DNA from: RHLJ01 sp965601955
Lineage (GTDB): Bacteria; Bacteroidota; Rhodothermia; Balneolales; Balneolaceae
DNA length: 64,000 nucleotides
Assembly: GCA_965601955.1 (NCBI GenBank)
Contig: OZ271855.1
Location: 434,001-498,000 of the forward strand
Direction of reading: 5' to 3'
The notes beneath the pieces were generated by a model. It saw only the letters and a program-made list of their open reading frames with translations. It did not search any database and was not told the DNA's origin. Both the position numbers and the translations under genes were made by a program. Shown in pieces: positions 6,757-14,399 of this stretch. The first letter of the stretch is position 1. Every line of letters starts with the position of its first letter.

Positions 6757-9213
6757 ATGGCTAGAGAAAAAATTATACCTATTACCATAGAAGATGAAAT
6801 GCAGTCATCGTACATCGATTATTCGATGTCGGTTATTGTTTCTCGTGCGCTTCCGGATGTTCGTGATGGACTGAAGCCGGTTCACCGAAGAGCACTTTAT
6901 GGTATGAGCGAATTGGGAATGCTTCATAACCGCGGGTACAAGAAAAGTGCTCGTATTGTGGGTGAAGTTCTTGGTAAGTATCACCCACATGGTGATTCAG
7001 CGGTTTATGATACTATTGTAAGGATGGTTCAAACCTTCTCATTGAGATATCCTTTAGTGGACGGGCAAGGAAACTTTGGTTCCGTAGATGGTGATTCCGC
7101 TGCTGCGATGCGTTATACCGAAGTTCGTATGGACCGTATTGCTGAAGAGCTGCTAACAGATATCAACAAAGAAACGGTAGATTACCAGCCCAACTTTGAT
7201 GATACCCTCCAGGAACCAACTGTTCTTCCAGGCTCCCTTCCAAACCTTTTAGTGAATGGTTCTTCCGGTATTGCAGTGGGTATGGCCACCAACATGGCTC
7301 CTCATAATCTTACCGAAGTAATCAACGGTATCACTGAGTTTATTGATAACCCGGAGATTGAAATTCCGGAATTGATGAAGCACATCACTGCCCCTGATTT
7401 CCCAACCGGTGGTATTATCTATGGATATGAAGGAGTAAAAGAAGCCTATGAAACAGGGCGTGGCAAAGTAGTTCTCCGGGCACGCGCAAGTACTGAAGAA
7501 CTTCGGGGCGGAAGAGAGCAAATTGTAGTTACGGAAATCCCTTACCAGGTAAACAAGAGTTCACTCATCGAAAAGATTGCTGAGCTGGTTTCTAACGAGA
7601 AGATCACCGAGATCTCTGAGGTTCGGGACGAGTCGGATCGAGAAGGAATGAGAGTTGTGATCATCCTAAAGAGATCAGCAAATGCAGGAGTGGTACTGAA
7701 CCAGCTTTATAAGTACACCCAGATGCAGAACACCTTTGGCATCATTAACCTGGCACTTGTTCAGGGCCGACCTAAGGTGATGAATTTAAAGGAGTTGATC
7801 TATCACTATGTAGAGCATAGAATTGAGATCATCATCCGAAGAACGATCCACGATCTTGAAGCTGCTGAAGCACGTGCTCATATCCTGGAAGGGCTGAAGA
7901 TTGCTCTTGATAACCTGGATGAAGTGATTAAAACGATCCGGGCTTCTAAGAATCCTCAGATTGCTAATGTTGAGCTTCGTAAGAAATTTGCGCTCACTGA
8001 TATCCAGGCGAAAGCAATTCTTGAAATGAGATTGCAAAAGCTTACGGGTCTTGAGCGTGATAAGATTGATACTGAATACAACGAGATCGTTGGTAAAATC
8101 GCCGAGTTCAGGGTTATTCTTTCCGATAGAAATCGACAAACAAGCATCATTAAAGAAGAGCTTGAAGACTTAAAAGCCCGTTATGGTGATGAGCGTCGAT
8201 CCCAGATCGTATATTCCGCAGAAGACTTTAATGTGGAAGATATGATCGCGGATGAAGATGTGGTGGTAACCATTTCTAATAAAGGCTTCATCAAGCGAAT
8301 GCCTGTTAGTGGATATCGAAGACAGCGTCGTGGCGGAAAAGGGATGAAAGGAACTACCACTCGTGACGAGGAATATGTAGAACATCTATTCGTAGCCACT
8401 AATCATAACTACATCCTCTTCTTTACTGAGAAGGGGCAATGTTACTGGTTGAAAGTATATGAGATTCCTGAAGGCGGTCGACTCGCAAGAGGACGGGCGA
8501 TCGTCAACCTTATAGAAATTGATAAGGATGATGCTATTAAAGCTTTTGTTCCGGTTAAGACTCTCAACGATGAGGAGTATGTGAAGGCACAATCCATTGT
8601 GATGTGTACTAAAGAAGGCCAGATCAAAAAGACCTCTTTGGAAGCATACAGCCGGCCGAGAAGAGATGGTATCATCGCTATCAATATTAAAGAAGGCGAT
8701 AGCCTGCTTGGCGCCGAGCTTACTGATGGTGATTGCAATATCATTCTGGCTAACAAGAATGGCCGGGCTATTCGATTCCATGAAAGTGATGTCCGAGAGA
8801 TGGGCCGAAACACTTCCGGCGTTCGTGGAATGACAGTAGCTAAAGATGACGAGATCGTGGATATGGTGGTTATTAAAAATGCACACGAAGCAACGGTGTT
8901 GGCCATCTCAGAGAATGGTTATGGAAAGCGCTCGCTTGTTGATGACTACCGGGAGCAATCTCGGGGCGGTAAAGGAGTCATTACTCTTAAAGTAACCCCG
9001 AAGACAGGCCAACTCATTGCACTAAAAGAAGTGACCGATCAGGATGACCTCATGATCATTACTGAGCGCGGAAAAGTCATTCGAATGAGCTGTGGCGGAA
9101 TTCGAACCATGGGAAGAAATACCCAGGGTGTCAGAATTATGAGGCTGGATTCTGATGGTGCTATTGCCGCGGTTACACGAGTTGTAAATGAAGATGAGGA
9201 AGAAGAGATTTAG
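6757..9213 (+). CDS. gyrA: DNA gyrase subunit A
   Basis: An 818-residue subunit that cuts and rejoins DNA. The catalytic tyrosine is Y120 in AAMRYTEVRM. The quinolone-determining segment reads HPHGDSAVYDTIVRM with Ser81 and Asp85, the residues of the quinolone-sensitive form. The C-terminal beta-pinwheel is complete, with the GyrA box QRRGGKG and a degenerate second box (QSRGGKG), which supports true gyrase rather than topoisomerase IV; the tail ends in an acidic EDEEEEI. It follows gyrB, and a strong hairpin terminator closes the operon. Confidence 0.97.
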   Translation: MAREKIIPITIEDEMQSSYIDYSMSVIVSRALPDVRDGLKPVHRRALYGMSELGMLHNRGYKKSARIVGEVLGKYHPHGDSAVYDTIVRMVQTFSLRYPLVDGQGNFGSVDGDSAAAMRYTEVRMDRIAEELLTDINKETVDYQPNFDDTLQEPTVLPGSLPNLLVNGSSGIAVGMATNMAPHNLTEVINGITEFIDNPEIEIPELMKHITAPDFPTGGIIYGYEGVKEAYETGRGKVVLRARASTEELRGGREQIVVTEIPYQVNKSSLIEKIAELVSNEKITEISEVRDESDREGMRVVIILKRSANAGVVLNQLYKYTQMQNTFGIINLALVQGRPKVMNLKELIYHYVEHRIEIIIRRTIHDLEAAEARAHILEGLKIALDNLDEVIKTIRASKNPQIANVELRKKFALTDIQAKAILEMRLQKLTGLERDKIDTEYNEIVGKIAEFRVILSDRNRQTSIIKEELEDLKARYGDERRSQIVYSAEDFNVEDMIADEDVVVTISNKGFIKRMPVSGYRRQRRGGKGMKGTTTRDEEYVEHLFVATNHNYILFFTEKGQCYWLKVYEIPEGGRLARGRAIVNLIEIDKDDAIKAFVPVKTLNDEEYVKAQSIVMCTKEGQIKKTSLEAYSRPRRDGIIAINIKEGDSLLGAELTDGDCNIILANKNGRAIRFHESDVREMGRNTSGVRGMTVAKDDEIVDMVVIKNAHEATVLAISENGYGKRSLVDDYREQSRGGKGVITLKVTPKTGQLIALKEVTDQDDLMIITERGKVIRMSCGGIRTMGRNTQGVRIMRLDSDGAIAAVTRVVNEDEEEEI

Positions 9214-9235
9214 GTTCTCTCCTCCTTAGATTTTG

Positions 9236-9269
9236 AAGCCCTGATCATTAAATTGGTCAGGGCTTTTTT
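9236..9269 (+). terminator. Terminator of gyrBA
   Basis: A perfect 9-pair stem AAGCCCTGA (9236-9244) / TCAGGGCTT (9257-9265) is followed by a T run. A diverged copy of the same block lies at 10250-10290. Confidence 0.9.
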
Positions 9270-9299
9270 GCTGGAAAAGAGCATTATTTTATATCTTTG
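9268..9299 (+). promoter_or_regulatory. Promoter of the 9.4 kb two-TM gene
   Basis: TTG (9268-9270) is followed after 21 bases by TATCTTTG (9292-9299), a full TAnnTTTG match. The -33 element is formed by the end of the gyrA terminator T run. The leader to the next gene would be about 120 bases. Confidence 0.55.
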
Positions 9300-9424
9300 A
9301 ATTTACTCTTATTCCGTTCATCTTTCTCTAAAATAATTAAGCACAAAATGAATAAAACATAAACTTTAGGTAGGGATAAAGAGAATTCCATTCACTCTAG
9401 ACTGTCGCTTTATACAAAATAAAA

Positions 9425-10072
9425 ATGACGGAATTAAAAAATAAAATAGCTTCTATCTCAATAGTCTTTACCACATCAGTAATGTTTTCTGGTATAGTTT
9501 TTCTGAACGAAATTTTTCCAGAGACAACACAAAATGAAAAGCTTATTGGACTGATAACAACTGGATTGACATCATTTGGAGTATATAAGTTAATTGCACA
9601 ATCTATCCTTTACTTGTTTAATAAATCTCAAAAACTGAGAAAGTTAATATTAGGGAGGGCCTTCTTAGAGGGCACTTGGGTAGGTCATTGGAAGCACAAC
9701 AATGAAAATGTGTTTACAATTGAAACAATTAACCAAGAAAATGGAGAGGTAATAATTAGTGGAAGACAATTTGGGGATGATTTAAAGACTCAGGCTGATT
9801 GGTCTTCTGAAGCTGTATTCGTAGACTTGAGGAGAGAAAGAATCATTTACGCTTATTCATGTGATGTATACAGAACAAATCATCAACAAAATGGGATTGG
9901 AGTCTTTAAGATGATAAGGCCTAGAGCTGGTGACGCCCCAAGTGTTCTAGATGGATATGCAGTAGATATGATTGATGGAGATAAAGATGCAAATCGAGAA
10001 CATAAAATTTCAGATAAAATAGTTGAAACAAATAAAGCAATTGAAGAGGCTAAAAAAATATTCGGTGTATAG
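9425..10072 (+). CDS. Two-TM protein with C-terminal beta-rich domain (Cap15-like?)
   Basis: A 215-residue protein I do not recognise with certainty. Two hydrophobic helices (about 9-31 and 40-65) are followed by a soluble domain that opens with LEGTWVGHW and continues as short alternating strands (FTIETINQ, GEVIISGRQF, AVFVDLRRERIIYAYSCDVY, GIGVFKMIRP), then a charged helix. This order, two TM helices then a small beta-barrel starting with an LxGxWxG-like motif, resembles Cap15-type CBASS effectors, whose barrel senses a cyclic nucleotide. No CD-NTase gene is present in the window, so that role is inference only. It is AT-rich compared with gyrA and lies in an accessory patch with a SIR2 gene. 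The start is the first ATG after the predicted promoter. Confidence 0.65.
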   Translation: MTELKNKIASISIVFTTSVMFSGIVFLNEIFPETTQNEKLIGLITTGLTSFGVYKLIAQSILYLFNKSQKLRKLILGRAFLEGTWVGHWKHNNENVFTIETINQENGEVIISGRQFGDDLKTQADWSSEAVFVDLRRERIIYAYSCDVYRTNHQQNGIGVFKMIRPRAGDAPSVLDGYAVDMIDGDKDANREHKISDKIVETNKAIEEAKKIFGV

Positions 10073-10115
10073 CATAAAATGCATTGAAACATCTTTTACA
10101 TTAACCTTGTTTATT

Positions 10116-10221
10116 TTACCTCCCCAACATTTCTTCCAGAAGTTTCTTTCTCTTTGAGACTAATTCCGAAGGCCCCAAAACTTCTACCCCTTTCCAAATT
10201 GGAACAGCCACTCATTGATGA
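10116..10221 (-). pseudogene. Remnant A of a WYL regulator 3' end
   Basis: Read on the minus strand, this encodes INEWLFQFGKG, then a one-base deletion, then VEVLGPSELVSKRKKLLEEM LGR and a stop. It is clearly homologous to the last 33 or so residues of the intact WYL regulator at 12803-13741 (INEWLLQFGKG, VEVLGPTELISKRKK). Only this 3' end survives, frameshifted. The 319-base gap around it (10073-10391) otherwise holds only the terminator-like block at 10250-10290. Confidence 0.85.
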
Positions 10222-10249
10222 GTAAGGAAAATAAAAGCTCTTACTCTAC

Positions 10250-10290
10250 TGATTTTAAGCCCTGAGTATTAAATTGGTCGAGGCTTTTTT
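10250..10290 (+). repeat. Degenerate copy of the gyrA terminator
   Basis: The block gattttAAGCCCTGA...attaaattggTCGAGGCTTTTTTT matches the sequence around the gyrA terminator (9231-9269) almost base for base, including the loop ATTAAATTGG. Changes in the right arm (TCGAGG for TCAGGG) break part of the stem, so it is a weak terminator at best. Confidence 0.7.
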
Positions 10291-10391
10291 TATGAGGAGA
10301 ACCCCTGTTATAACAATAGCTATAATTTATGCGAAACGATCCTTGGGCTCATGGCTGTTAGCCAGGAGTAAGCGAGAAAAGAAGGCTTAAA

Positions 10392-11096
10392 ATGAAATGT
10401 ATCAATTGCGGGTTCGAACACGACGAGAAATTTTGTCCTAATTGTGGAGAAAGGGCAGAGCTGCGCAAAATTACTTTTAATTCCGTTTTTAGCGAATCTT
10501 TCTCAACACTAACAAATATGGATCGGGGATTCTTATTCAATGTTAAGAATCTGTTTTTAAATCCTGGTGGAACGGTTCATGATTATATAAATGGAAAAAG
10601 GAAGAATATATTTAACCCACTTTCATTTCTGATCATAGCGATATCAATTTACCTGGTAATAGACTCTCTCTTTGTAACGGAATCAGTAAGTGATGGAGAT
10701 GATTCAAAATTATATTCTATAGGATATGAAGCAGGGCGGTTTATCGCATCATATTATAAATACTTCTGGATCTCTTCCATTTTATGGCTGAGTATTTCAA
10801 CAAGGTTACTCTTCCGGAAATACAATTTTGCTGAACACCTGGCGATAAACTCTTTTGTAGTTGGCCAGTCTACCTTAGTAGGAATAATTAGCTTTCTGAT
10901 TTTCAGAAACGAATTGATATTCGATCCCCTCGTCTATATTTCAATATTTTGGATTACTTATGAAATATTTAAGGAGAGAAAACGTGATGCAAGCACCTTG
11001 GTACTTGTGCTAATTTCAATATTCTTATTTTTCGTTCAGTTGGTTATCATTTTACTTCTTATAGGAGTAATTAGAAGTTGGGAGTACATCAGCTGA
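10392..11096 (+). CDS. DUF3667 zinc-ribbon membrane protein
   Basis: A 234-residue protein. The N terminus is a zinc ribbon with Cys3, Cys6, Cys15 and Cys18 (MKCINCGFEHDEKFCPNCGE). The following block ITFNSVFSESFSTLTNMDRGFLFNVKNLFLNPGGTVHDYINGKRKNIFNPLSFL is the DUF3667 signature; four or five transmembrane helices follow. The family is common in Bacteroidota and has no known function. It stands alone between two near-identical 89-base direct repeats made of WYL-gene remnants, which suggests it arrived or was duplicated with them. Confidence 0.85.
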   Translation: MKCINCGFEHDEKFCPNCGERAELRKITFNSVFSESFSTLTNMDRGFLFNVKNLFLNPGGTVHDYINGKRKNIFNPLSFLIIAISIYLVIDSLFVTESVSDGDDSKLYSIGYEAGRFIASYYKYFWISSILWLSISTRLLFRKYNFAEHLAINSFVVGQSTLVGIISFLIFRNELIFDPLVYISIFWITYEIFKERKRDASTLVLVLISIFLFFVQLVIILLLIGVIRSWEYIS

Positions 11097-11131
11097 AATC
11101 CGACCATCCATAGTCCAGGACCAAAACCTCT

Positions 11132-11219
11132 TTACCTTCCCAACATTTCTTCCAGAAGTTTCTTTCTCTTTGAGACTAATTCCGAAGGCCCCAAAACTTC
11201 TACCCCTTTCCAAATTGGA
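11132..11219 (-). pseudogene. Remnant B of a WYL regulator 3' end
   Basis: A second fragment of the 3' end of the WYL regulator gene, reading QFGKG, the same one-base deletion as remnant A, then VEVLGPSELVSKRKKLLEEM LGR and stop. The 89 bases 11131-11219 match 10115-10203 with a single difference, so A and B are copies of one another rather than independent losses. The remaining 178 bases up to the SIR2 gene are AT-rich and hold no gene or hairpin that I can see. Confidence 0.85.
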
Positions 11220-11397
11220 TTGATTGAGAATAAATAGTGAAAAGGGGCTCATAAACGCTCGATTGAATAAGCCTTGATTATCAATTTAGCAACGGGTTTA
11301 TAGAACTATTTACTTTTTGCATATACTGATTATATTTTTTATTTATCTGGAAATCACATAAAAACAAATACAAATATTTAAATGAAACCCGGCTAGC

Positions 11398-12345
11398 ATG
11401 AGGTTAGAATTACAAGATGCTATTCCCACCCTTAAAAATCTCTTAGATAATGGAAAGCTAAATATTTTTGTCGGGTCTGGGATATCCAGGGATTCAGGCA
11501 TCCCTACATGGAATGGGCTTATTGAACAGTTTATTGATATGGCAAGAAAAATTCGTTTTGTTAAACGGGAGGATAAAGAGGCCATTCATGAAATATGTGA
11601 TAAAGCTGATAAGAGAAAAAAGGAAGGTCGATTTAAACCTATTGAAGTAGCAACTGTTCTTAAAAACCGCCTTAAACAATCTGTTGAGCTTACTATTCCA
11701 CAATCCCAAGCTTATAAAGACTACCATAATTGGATTGGAAGTACTTTTGGAGGGAGTGCCTCCAATGAAAAACATATCAATATAGTTTCTACGGACTATA
11801 AGTATATTTTGACATCGAATTATGATGACTTATTACAATCCGCTGCTTACGACTCTGGATACATTACGCTCTCTGGGAATACCCATAGTTTTAAAAACCA
11901 GACCGAAATAATAAAACTTATCAATAACGAAGAACCCGGAATAATACATGTTCATGGAACTGTGAATAATCTGGAGATTGATGAATTAATTTTTGCAAAA
12001 GAGGATTACAACAAAATCATACTGAAAAAGTACGAGGGTTTTTCCTTCGCTCTGCGTATGCTATTCACGAGGTACTCAACTCTTTTTGTTGGATATGGGG
12101 CGAGTGATCCACATTTAGAAGAAGTTCTCGAAGAATTATCTGAATATTTCCCTTTAATCGATTCTTCCTTTTCTCTACCAGAATCTTTCCTTGTTACGCT
12201 ACGAGATAAGGCAGATGTAATACTAGAGAAGTACAAAGAAAGGGTGGGTACTAATTTGATTTTAATAGATGATTTCGATCAATACGGAGAACTTTTATTA
12301 CACTTAAAAAGACATAAGAAAAGAAAAGATGAAAAAGGCAGTTAG
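11398..12345 (+). CDS. SIR2-like domain protein (putative antiviral NADase)
   Basis: A 315-residue protein made almost entirely of a SIR2-like (SIR2_2) domain. The NAD-binding loop GSGISRDSGIPTW spans about residues 26-38, TSNYDD 139-144, the catalytic His in HVHG at 184-187, and GYGASDP 232-238. Related domains in Thoeris ThsA, DSR, Avs5 and SIR2-Argonaute systems degrade NAD+ after phage detection; deacetylase activity is less likely because the zinc-binding CxxC pairs of true sirtuins are absent. No ThsB, HerA or pAgo partner is present. A 143-residue gene overlaps its 3' end by 17 bases, which suggests a coupled two-gene unit. AT-rich relative to core genes. Confidence 0.85.
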   Translation: MRLELQDAIPTLKNLLDNGKLNIFVGSGISRDSGIPTWNGLIEQFIDMARKIRFVKREDKEAIHEICDKADKRKKEGRFKPIEVATVLKNRLKQSVELTIPQSQAYKDYHNWIGSTFGGSASNEKHINIVSTDYKYILTSNYDDLLQSAAYDSGYITLSGNTHSFKNQTEIIKLINNEEPGIIHVHGTVNNLEIDELIFAKEDYNKIILKKYEGFSFALRMLFTRYSTLFVGYGASDPHLEEVLEELSEYFPLIDSSFSLPESFLVTLRDKADVILEKYKERVGTNLILIDDFDQYGELLLHLKRHKKRKDEKGS

Positions 12346-12760
12346 GGCTATTACAATTGGGGATAAACTATATAACATGGAAAGAATACATGGTAAAATT
12401 GTAACTTATACTTCAAAGTACTTTCAATTCAATATAGGGTTAGACTCCTCAAAGCTTATTGAACACCTTAATAAATTAGAAGAATTTGTCTTGTGTGTTT
12501 CAAGCGGGTTATCCTCTAAATACATTGACGATTATATTTATGCAATAAAACAAACAAGGAGTAATGCTCAAAAGGCGAAAACTATATCAGATCCTCGACT
12601 TTATAACTCTTGCTGTTTCTTACATAGCTGTTTCGCTAAATACAGAACCTACCTTAAAGGTCTTTTATCACGAGGGTGTGAGATTGAGTACCAAAAAATA
12701 TGTAGTCCAATGCTGTTACTAGAGCTGGAAATTAAAAACAACAAGTCAGATTCTGATTAA
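12329..12760 (+). CDS. Unknown 143-residue protein coupled to SIR2
   Basis: Not recognised. It starts inside the last codons of the SIR2 gene (17-base overlap), so translation is probably coupled. The protein seems mostly helical after a short N-terminal beta part (KLYNMERIHGKIVTYTSKYFQFNIGL). Five Cys lie in a stretch of about 35 residues (NSCCFLHSCFAKY, SRGCEIEYQKICSP). It has no signal peptide or TM helix. By position it could be a sensor, regulator or activator of the SIR2 NADase, but nothing in the sequence proves that. An alternative start is the Met at 12377. Confidence 0.6.
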   Translation: MKKAVRAITIGDKLYNMERIHGKIVTYTSKYFQFNIGLDSSKLIEHLNKLEEFVLCVSSGLSSKYIDDYIYAIKQTRSNAQKAKTISDPRLYNSCCFLHSCFAKYRTYLKGLLSRGCEIEYQKICSPMLLLELEIKNNKSDSD

Positions 12761-12802
12761 TACTCTGATCAGAATCTTTTTAGAACTAAAATAACCCTCC
12801 TT

Positions 12803-13741
12803 TTAAATTTTTAGCATTTCCTTCAGAAGTTTTTTCCTCTTCGAGATCAACTCAGTTGGTCCCAAAACTTCTACCCCTTTCCCAAATTGGAGCAGCCACT
12901 CGTTGATGAAATCCAAATTATCGAAGTAGAAGCTGATGCTAATTTTATTAGGATTTTTTTCTTCCTTCCTAAAAATTTTAGCCGGTAAATTTGCCCGGAA
13001 ACGCTCTAAATATTTTTTTTCGATTGATAGCTCGACCAATTCTGATCGCTCGCTAGTTCTGAAAATAAGTGCCTCTACGTCCAAGTCGGATTTTTTTGAA
13101 ATCTGTTCGTCCAAAATTCGGATCTCCCTCATACTTTCCAGGATAAAATTCCTGACTTCACCTCTCCGGTGAGATTTTCCGATCACGTTCCAGTGATCTT
13201 CATAAAATACCAACAAGTAAGGGTCAATTTTTCGCCGGGATTCTTCTCCACTTTTTGTTCGGTATATAAAATCCATTCTCTTGTTTTGAGAAATCGCGCT
13301 GCTTATCAAATACCAATCGCCCCCTTCCTTTTTGTCGGCTCCAAATTTTAGATAGGGATCTACAATGGTCTTCGTTTCCAGGGAGGCCATGAACTCTTTC
13401 AGTTCTACAGGTAGAACATTCTTAATTTTGATCTCTACCCCTTCGGCATCTTCTACCAGCTGTTTATCCACCTGCGACTTCACGAAGTTTAGTCCAACCA
13501 TGACCGTTGCAAGTTCTTTAGAGGTGAACATAAGTGGAGGGATCTTATATCCAGGCATTACTCCATAACCCGCATATCTATCCCAGGTTATAGGCACATT
13601 TATTTCCTGTAAAGCATTGAAATCTCTAAAGATAGTTCGCCTGCTTACTCCAAACTTTTCGGCCAGCTGATCAACGGTGAGCTTATTCCTGGGCTGCTGG
13701 AGTAAGAGCATCAGTTTTAATCTTCGCTCCGAACTATTCAT
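12803..13741 (-). CDS. YafY-family HTH/WYL-domain transcriptional regulator
   Basis: A 312-residue regulator. An N-terminal winged helix of DeoR type (residues 1-60, LTVDQLAEKFGVSRRTIFRDFNALQEINVPI) binds DNA. The WYL domain is at about 140-205 (DWYLISSAISQNKRMDFIYRTKSGEESRRKIDPYLLVFYEDHWNVIGK), and a WCX extension ends the protein (FYFDNLDFINEWLLQFGKG). WYL proteins sense ligands, often nucleic acid or nucleotide signals, and several control defence genes. It overlaps rsmG by eight bases and is read after it. Two truncated copies of its 3' end occur at 10.1 and 11.1 kb, next to the SIR2 and DUF3667 genes. Confidence 0.88.
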   Translation of the reverse strand: MNSSERRLKLMLLLQQPRNKLTVDQLAEKFGVSRRTIFRDFNALQEINVPITWDRYAGYGVMPGYKIPPLMFTSKELATVMVGLNFVKSQVDKQLVEDAEGVEIKIKNVLPVELKEFMASLETKTIVDPYLKFGADKKEGGDWYLISSAISQNKRMDFIYRTKSGEESRRKIDPYLLVFYEDHWNVIGKSHRRGEVRNFILESMREIRILDEQISKKSDLDVEALIFRTSERSELVELSIEKKYLERFRANLPAKIFRKEEKNPNKISISFYFDNLDFINEWLLQFGKGVEVLGPTELISKRKKLLKEMLKI

Positions 13742-14399
13742 AGCCGTCCCCTTTTCTTTTGACCCTTACAATTGCTTTTCCTTCGTAAAATTCATCTGCT
13801 AATATTTTATCCAGGTTTATTACTTCCACCTGGAGAGGATGCGAAGCTTTACTTAATTCCTCCTCTACTTCTCTTTCTCCTTTCAAGAAAAGGATTTCTG
13901 TCCATGGTTCACCTTCCAAAAAACCAACCAAATCAGAAATTTTAAATGCGTGCTTTGTGATTACTAAATCGCCTGTACTCATCTTTTCATTGACAATTGA
14001 ACCTGCTCCGAATGAGACGTTGTCTAATGACAGAGCCTTACACATCTGTTTCACCACCATGATTTTCTTCTGAACAATGTCATTAAAATGAAAAGTAATC
14101 TCTGGCAAGCAAGCCGCTAATGGCAGGCCTGGCAAGCCCCCTCCTGTTCCAGTGTCTATTACTTTCTGAGGAGATAATCGCTCAATAATAGGGTATAAAA
14201 GAAGAGAATGATGAATATGACTCATCAATGTTTCATGTGAAACATCACGGCTTACAAGGTTTATTTTATTATTCCACCACAGTAATTGCTCAGCATATTT
14301 GCTCAGAGTCTCATTGTTGGATTGAATAATTGTTTCCGACTTCTTTAAATCTTCGTCAGAATAGATGGTATGTGAAATAGAATGTTTCACATGAAACAT
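13734..14399 (-). CDS. rsmG: 16S rRNA (guanine527-N7) methyltransferase RsmG
   Basis: A 221-residue class I SAM methyltransferase that methylates G527 of 16S rRNA. The SAM loop is VIDTGTGGGLPGLPLA, followed by the NDIVQKK acidic turn; the N-terminal helical region EQLLWWNNKINLVSR is typical. Its opening MFHVKH and the internal DVSHETL are encoded by two copies of a parS-like 16-mer, a recurring arrangement in rsmG genes near replication origins. It overlaps the mnmG stop by one base, as in the classic mnmG-rsmG pair, and the WYL regulator by eight. Confidence 0.94.
   Translation of the reverse strand: MFHVKHSISHTIYSDEDLKKSETIIQSNNETLSKYAEQLLWWNNKINLVSRDVSHETLMSHIHHSLLLYPIIERLSPQKVIDTGTGGGLPGLPLAACLPEITFHFNDIVQKKIMVVKQMCKALSLDNVSFGAGSIVNEKMSTGDLVITKHAFKISDLVGFLEGEPWTEILFLKGEREVEEELSKASHPLQVEVINLDKILADEFYEGKAIVRVKRKGDGYE
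14229..14244 (+). promoter_or_regulatory. parS-like site within rsmG
   Basis: TGTTTCATGTGAAACA differs at one position from the bacterial parS consensus TGTTTCACGTGAAACA, the binding site for the chromosome-segregation protein ParB. It lies inside rsmG where it encodes VSHET. The identical 16-mer occurs in reverse orientation 154 bases away. Confidence 0.7.
14383..14398 (-). promoter_or_regulatory. parS-like site at the rsmG start codon
   Basis: On the minus strand this reads TGTTTCATGTGAAACA, identical to the site at 14229-14244 and one base off consensus parS. It begins with the second base of the rsmG ATG and encodes MFHVKH. Confidence 0.7.

Noticed and set aside
7249..8906. Several open frames on the minus strand within gyrA
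   Set aside because: They mirror the codon use of gyrA, overlap each other, and have no plausible start or domain.
9300..12800. Integrated phage or conjugative element in the AT-rich patch
   Set aside because: No integrase, transposase, phage structural or transfer gene is present, and no att-like repeat other than the WYL remnants.
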